Source: Cylindrobasidium torrendii FP15055 ss-10
Lineage: Eukaryota > Basidiomycota > Agaricomycetes > Agaricales > Physalacriaceae
Assembly: GCA_000934385.1 (NCBI GenBank)
Contig: KN880435.1
Coordinates: 62,001 to 126,000, forward strand
Direction: 5' to 3'
DNA length: 64,000 nt
In this document: positions 58,480-64,000 of the stretch, piece by piece
Layout of the letters: every line of letters starts with the position of its first letter
Position numbering within the stretch: the stretch's first letter is position 1
Notes under the pieces: model-generated
Told to the model about the DNA's origin: nothing
Seen by the model: only the letters and a program-made list of their open reading frames with translations
Database searches by the model: none
Position numbers and translations under genes: made by a program

Positions 58480-59264
58480 GATGTTGCATATCTTCATGGC
58501 CGGTCCACGCAAGCCTCGCAATCTACATATGCCAGGCCACGCTACCAACCATTCTGCTCAATCTCTTATATATTGGTCCCAGATACCTTCCATTTCCCAC
58601 AAATTCTGTTCCTTCTCCTTCGCTAACTTGAGGTCATGGCCCTGTAATTCCGCGTGGGTTCGATGCAATATAGCTTGAAGCCAAGCACGACGCTCCCAAT
58701 GGTCAGACGGCCGTCGAATGGGCTCCGGACACTGCCAGGAGAAGAACCTTCAAGGGTCGGTAATGTACCTGATGGCTGCATTCAAGTAATCGCTTTGGAG
58801 GCAGCGGAACATGGTCGTGTTCGAAAGTGTGCATGACAAGTTAATTGGTGGCTTTGATCATTGCCCACAGTGTCATGCAGCCAACGTCGCTGCGCTTTGT
58901 CAATACATTCACGATGCATGATTTAATGCAACCTCGTGTTTGCGCCGGCCTCCCAATGGTCCGTAGGTTTTGGCTACTATGGTTCGACTAGAATGGGAGC
59001 TAGTTGAGGTTTATTTCCATCAGATTTGCAGGGTTCTTCGTGGCTTTGGGTCATCATCCAAACGTTGGCGGGGTTTTTACGGTTCACAATTCAATAAATA
59101 TACCTAAAAAGACGCGCTCTCGTTCCTGGCATCTGTTCTGCCCTCCACTTTCGACCACCACATACAGCCGTCCTCTCCCCTCCGACTCGCCTCACTTAGC
59201 CGCGCGGGTACATTCTCACGCTCTTTTCGCTCTCGCGCATTATTCAACACATCCGTCCCTCACC
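58480..59264. other. Intergenic stretch with pyrimidine-rich leader
   Basis: This 785-base gap lies between VPS33 and the small HMG-like gene. The last ~160 bases (59100-59262) are strongly CT-rich, the usual core promoter or leader of strongly expressed fungal genes, and AATAAATATA lies near 59092. No gene, tRNA or repeat was recognised in 58480-59090. Confidence 0.5.
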
Positions 59265-59600
59265 ATGGCTCCCGCTACTGCCTCGTCCTCGACTGAGAAA
59301 CCAGCGAAGAAGACTAAATCTGGAGCGAAGAACGGCCGGAAGCGTCTTACACCGTTTAACAAATTCATGGTGAATATTGCCGCCCTTGGCTGACGATGCG
59401 ACGCGCTCATGACAATGGAATATGTAGCAAACTGAGATGGCGAAGCTGAAGGAGACGGAGCCCGAAAAAACGCATCAGCAGAGGCGGGTCCTGCAATACG
59501 CATTAAATAGACAGAAAAGGCTAACATCGGACCCTTAAGATTCAAGCAGGCGACGGCGAACTGGAAAACCTCTCCCATTAACCCAAAGGCCGTCACCTAG
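59265..59600 (+). CDS. Small YABBY/HMG-like DNA-binding protein
   Basis: Three exons (59265-59369, 59428-59483, 59540-59600) give 73 residues. The N-terminus is Lys/Ala/Ser-rich, like a basic nuclear tail (KPAKKTKSGAKNGRKR). The rest matches the YABBY/HMG-like fold of small fungal proteins: LTPFNKFMQTEMAKLKETEP, then THQQRFKQATANWKTSPINP. Such proteins bind DNA without strong sequence preference and act as architectural factors. The second intron must use a GC donor (gcgggt at 59484): a GT donor nearby would replace the conserved RFKQATANWK by an unrelated tail. The pyrimidine-rich leader suggests high expression. Confidence 0.82.
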
Positions 59601-60389
59601 GACCCTCTGCCCAGTGTTATGGAATAGCCGAGTGCGTATACAGACGCCCTTGTTTGTGTAGTTGTGCTTATAGAGCAGTAGTCGTGGATATGGGCGTGCA
59701 GCCATGTGTCCTATACCAACTTCTTCTTGTCTATAAGTGTTTCTCCTCGGACGCTCTCCGTATCTTGCTATGTGTTGATATATTTCTGTAATTATTCCCA
59801 AGAGTTGCCGTTGACATTGTACACCTGCAGACTTGCTTTTCAACCCCGGGCCTTTAAATGATACCGACCACTATCTTACTCCGGGTGGTAGGTTACTTTT
59901 ACAAGCTTAGCCATCCTTTTCGTCGGCTACTTGATATTTTTGTATTTTCTCTATGAGCCAATATTTTGACCTCCAGAACATGGCTAAGTACCTCAATGTG
60001 GAAGCTACGCTGCCGTTTGAGGAACCCGACTATATAATAATCGCGCCTATGCAACCAAGCAGCGAGCAATACACACATGAAAATGGCACCGGAGCAGCCG
60101 GGCCCGTTGCAACCTGACCAAATATGTCGAATTCGGTGGGCGCCGCTGTGGCCTTGGGCTATAGTTTGAGTACCATAAGGATATGTAGATATCATGATGT
60201 CATCGACAACCGCCGATATTGTTTATGATCGACCAGAGTCAGAGCTCAGTCGTCTACCCACCTTTCCTTTCTACTTTCTGCTTGCTTTTGTGTTTTTGTT
60301 TTCGTCCTTTTCGTCTACCAATCTGTTCCGCAACTTTAGCCTCGCCGCTCCAGCAAGACTGGGTTGCATCTGTACATGAAGCCAGCACC
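59601..60389. other. Intergenic stretch
   Basis: This 789-base gap holds the 3' end of the small HMG-like gene and the promoter and leader of the F-box/LRR gene (pyrimidine-rich near 60250-60350). Short ORFs on both strands show no motif. Confidence 0.4.
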
Positions 60390-63238
60390 ATGCATCCAAC
60401 GCTACCCCCACTCCCCGTCGACACCCACGATAGTGTGTTCCAGTTTGATGTGTTTGAGGAGCCGCCAACAGATCTTCCTCCATCTGTGACGACCGAGCCG
60501 CAAGCAAGCCCTGCTACAATCGATGCAGCGAATGGTGCCAGCACAATGCCCCCGAGTAGCAGCCAATCTCAAGCGAAGGGGAAGGGTGTTTCCGCTCCAG
60601 TATCGATCCCATCGACATCCATGAAGACTCTGGACACCTTACGAAGCGCACCGCCATCCCCCCATCTCGCGCCGTCCCACAAACATTCCAATACTACCTT
60701 CACATCGCAGGCTAGTTCGTCGTCCATGGCGGCCTCTGAGTATCTACGGAACGCAAAGGGCAAAGGAAAGCTTCCAGACTCCCCTCCTTGCCTTCCACCA
60801 CTTCCGTTCAGCGAGCAGGACACATTCGACTTATATGCGCATATATCCTGGCCTTCGCCCTCCTCATTCACCGAGTCGGTCGGTTCCTCATCTACATCCT
60901 TTGGATCTCCGTTGTTTGCGATAGGCTCTCTCCCGTCGGCCAGCGTACCGCCTGACCACCTCAAACCGATCGACGATGCGTCCAATGGCGGGATCCCTGG
61001 GCCGACCCGCCAGCGAACAGTGTCGGACAGTTCGGGTCGCTCGCTCAGAACAATCCGCCTGGGCCTAGGTAGAAATCCCGGCAACCTGTCTCGCAAACTA
61101 CTCTCCTCCAAAGGTCAGGGATCATCGGCCGCTTCCTACGACGTTGCGAGCGTTCCCACCACCTCCACATTTCACACCACATTCGATTCCCAAGCTAGTC
61201 TTCGCGACGTGTCGTATACATATCGCTTCTCTGACATCCTCGATGCCAATCTGGATGGTGCATCTTGGCCGGCAGGGCCAAAGGGCAAACAGCGCTCGTA
61301 TTCGTCACCCATGCCCTACTCTCCCTTGGATGTTGCACTCAGACATGCATCCTACGACACTCATGCTCCGCCTCCTTCGCCGCCCCCGGTCGTTTACAGT
61401 CCATTCGACCACATCCCCAAAGAAATCTGTATTAAGATGTTTGCGTCTGTACTCTACCTACATGAAGCAGAATACCTCAAAGCAGTCGATGACGGCTCTT
61501 GGACCACTTCACGCGCTTCTTCTTCCAAGAACAGATGGGTCGGTAGAGATAAAGGCATCCGGGAACTGGTCAAATTCAGCAGGGTAGGTCACCTCTGATA
61601 TCGTGCTATCATCGATTATCACCTCACCTCAACGCAATCCAGGTGTCCAAATCCTGGCAGCTCCTCGTATGTGACGGCCAGCTGTGGAAGGACCTCGACC
61701 TCCGCGCATTCCATAGCATACCCAAGACCATCATTCTCCGCTTGACATCTGTGTCTGGCCCATTCGTCCGCTCACTGAACATTGCCGGCCATGTCTTCAT
61801 GCTTTCTCCGAGCTTCGCAGAGATTGGGAGACGTCTCTGTATGCCGGTTCCTGCTGGTCTGGAGACTAGGTCGACCACGCAGCTCTCTTCATTGAATGTG
61901 GCAGGATGCAGCATGCTTAGCACGCACTCTCTTCACGGTGTTCTTCGATGCTCGCCAAACCTGCAATCACTGAACATCAAAGGACTCACAATTGTCACGA
62001 ACAGTACCTTCGATGTCCTGGCGGAGCACTGCCAGCGTCTGTGCGTTCTGGATGCTGGTCGATGCCCGAACATCAACGCGGACGGCGTGCGTGCGTTCGC
62101 GGAGGCAGCCCGTCGTCGCGGCGAGTTTCTCCCACTAAAGATCCTTCGTCTTTCTGGCCTTAAATACGTGGATGATTCGATGATGGCCACCCTTGGCAAG
62201 GTCACGCCTCACCTCGAGGTACTCGACCTGAGTTACGCCCGGCAGCTCCACAACTCTTCAGTCGAAGTATTTGTGGCCTGTGACGACCGCGATACCGAAG
62301 AGTCCTTGGGTGTCCAAATTGTCACCATAAGCGCGCGCCAGGCAGGTCGGGATACAGGATATGACACTGAATATCGCCGACGCCTCACCAACTTACGGCA
62401 CATCAACCTGTCGTTCTGTATCCTTCTCACCGACCAGGTGTGTGCCAACCTGGCTCACTCTGTCCCAGGATTGGAATTCCTCGAATTGGCTGGGATTGGA
62501 GACGATCTCAAGGAGCAGGGCTTGATCAGGCTGTTCGAGACGACACCACGAATCCGGCGACTGGACCTCGAGGATGCCTCTGAGCTTACAGACGCTGTCT
62601 TGTCATCGTTAACACCAGAGCCTCGTCCTGAGAAGGCATCGGCATCGGTAACGCGACAGACTGGCGAGATGCTCGAGCATCTTGTCGTATCTTACGCGTC
62701 AGACCTCACCGACGCTGGTCTACTTCCTCTCATCCGCAACTGTCATCGCTTGAAGGTCCTTGAGGCAGACAATACCCGCTTGACCGCCCGCGCGTTCAAG
62801 GAATTCGTGCGACTGAGTCGCAGCAGGAAGTTGGAGAACGCACGGGTGGGTGCTATAGATTGTCGGTCGATTGGAGAGTCGACGATCAAGGAGCTCAAGT
62901 CTATGACGCGCCCACGATGCGGTTGGCGTGCCTTCGAAGCCCGCAAACTCAAGTATCTCGACGCTCGGGATGGCGACCTCGATGATCTGAAGATTGGACA
63001 AGATGAATGCGACGAGAAGCGGGTCGTTGTCAAGACTTTTTACTCGTGGCAGACCGTGGATGCGGTGAGGAGCGCACGGGAGAAGCGCAAGAAGGCGACA
63101 TCCAGGCGCACGACGAATTCAACGGATAGCAGTAATGAAGACGGTGTGACTCCTTCGCGATGGTGGTCGGGCGGGCGTAGGTCTGGTACGGCATCACCCA
63201 TCGAAATGAACAACCGCGACAGCTGCAATATAATGTAG
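60390..63238 (+). CDS. Large F-box/leucine-rich-repeat protein
   Basis: Two exons (60390-61583, 61643-63238) give 929 residues. The first ~330 residues are low complexity, Ser/Pro-rich (for example SPHLAPSHKHSN). An F-box follows across the intron (FDHIPKEICIKMFASVLYLH, then VSKSWQLLVCDGQLWKDLDL). About ten leucine-rich repeats of the AMN1/FBXL type come next (LQSLNIKGLTIVTNSTF, LCVLDAGRCPNINADG, LKILRLSGLKYVDDSM, LRHINLSFCILLTDQV). The tail is basic with a Ser/Thr-rich end. The protein should form an SCF complex through Skp1 and recognise an unknown target with the repeats. The ATG is the first in frame after a pyrimidine-rich leader. Confidence 0.85.
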
Positions 63239-63546
63239 GCCCGCGCGTATCAAACAAACTCTAGTTTCCTGTGTACTTTTATTTTCCGTTTTCTGTTTTG
63301 TACATTGTTGCCTAACCATGCCTTCCTTGACTTTTATTGTATATTATTCGGGCGTAGACCTTATCCTTACTGACCATCTTACGAAATATTCTTCGCCTCT
63401 CTATCTTATCATGTATATACTCTAGACCAAATGAAACCATCTGTACAAACAATTTTAACAAACCCAGCTGCTAGAATTACGAACAAGCACTGGGTGATCG
63501 GTGTACCGGCCCGTGATCACTTTTTACCCTCTCACCTTCATCCACT

Positions 63547-64000
63547 ATGGCGGACACATCCAAAGCCAAGGCAAAGCTAGCCAATCTCTCGAAATCACTA
63601 TCGGAACTTGAGGATAATTTGGAGCCACTCCTTGCGCAGACCTTACCTGAAGCGCTTCTCCCACTGGACGCATTGCAACAGGCCAAGTTGCAAACTACAT
63701 TGAGCTATGTGATACATGATTTGGTATTCAGTGCGTTTCTTTGTTCCACATTGTGTATGGTTATGTAATATCTGCGATAGTCTACCTCAAGTCAAGAGGC
63801 ATTGACCCTCGAACACATCCTGTCTTCGGCGAACTCGTGTGTGCCACCAGACAAGGTATAAACCGCGTTGTTGACCGCTGTGTAGGAACGCGTGAAGGAA
63901 TATTTTGGGAAGATTGACAAGGCTGAGGCATCCAACAAACGTACGCTCGCGTTTACCGGTCAATTGACCTCGGCTCATCTCATCTTTAGAACGTACGGTC
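63547..64000 (+). CDS. LRP1: Exosome cofactor LRP1/RRP47 (C1D family), 5' part
   Basis: Exons 63547-63730, 63781-63836, 63886-63940 and 63990 onward run off the right edge. The visible ~100 residues carry the Sas10/C1D helical domain: LANLSKSLSELEDNLEPLLA, YVIHDLVFIYLKSRGIDPRT, HPVFGELERVKEYFGKIDKA. The protein partners the nuclear exosome ribonuclease Rrp6 and helps process 5.8S rRNA, snoRNA and snRNA. All splice phases agree. The C-terminal basic tail is outside the window. Confidence 0.93.

Noticed and set aside
59535..60195. Minus-strand ORFs after the small HMG-like gene
   Set aside because: No motif; the first overlaps coding exon 3 of a well-supported gene.

Overview
The window is nuclear DNA of a filamentous basidiomycete. 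Almost every gene is split by many short GT-AG introns of about 45-60 bases. Genes lie on both strands about 100-400 bases apart, and the proteins include fungal families such as NTE1, SHO1, PFA4, a Brh2-type BRCA2, an RNA-silencing RdRP and a basidiomycete-type fucosyltransferase-like protein. The gene set (secreted RNase T2, ricin-B-type lectin, lineage-specific membrane glycosyltransferase) points to Agaricomycetes, possibly a Rhizoctonia/Ceratobasidium relative. That placement is inference. No tRNA, rRNA, CRISPR or bacterial-type operon was seen. I rebuilt gene models by hand from splice signals, reading frame and family knowledge; exon coordinates are given per gene and none is backed by transcripts.

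Left part (1-20 kb): 5' end of UDP-GlcNAc pyrophosphorylase (minus); a taxilin gene with a SUMO-like domain embedded in it (minus); acireductone dioxygenase (minus); riboflavin synthase (plus); a Ser/Pro-rich coiled-coil protein; a trypsin-fold protease; a BRCA2/Brh2 homologue; the palmitoyltransferase PFA4 (minus); an unrecognised mitochondrial-type protein; a small ACT-domain protein; and a long Ser/Pro-rich nuclear-type protein.

Middle (20-45 kb): secreted RNase T2, the snoRNP assembly factor NAF1 and a fucosyltransferase-like type II membrane protein (all minus); an ATP-dependent DNA ligase carrying two tandemly duplicated SWIM zinc fingers; an RNA-dependent RNA polymerase; mitochondrial EF-Ts and the mitoribosomal protein mS45/Bot1 (minus); an EFM3/FAM86-type methyltransferase; the DNA-protein crosslink protease WSS1 (minus), head to head with a degenerate, membrane-anchored WLM paralogue; SHO1 (minus); RNF10/MAG2 (minus); and WBP11.

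Right part (45-64 kb): an F-box-like protein, a 166-bp MITE with perfect 25-bp inverted repeats and TA duplication, a ricin-B-type lectin protein and a truncated kinase-like ORF (minus), the phospholipase NTE1 (22 exons), the SM protein VPS33, a small YABBY/HMG-like protein, a large F-box/LRR protein and the 5' part of the exosome cofactor LRP1/C1D.

Genes are mostly independent housekeeping units with no operon logic. Several deal with genome integrity (BRCA2, DNA ligase, WSS1 and its dead paralogue, RNF10/MAG2) and two with SUMO (the embedded SUMO-like domain and SUMO-interacting motifs in WSS1). The most notable observations are the WSS1/pseudo-WSS1 head-to-head pair with shared intron positions, the taxilin-SUMO fusion, the duplicated SWIM-finger ligase, five probable GC-AG introns and the MITE.
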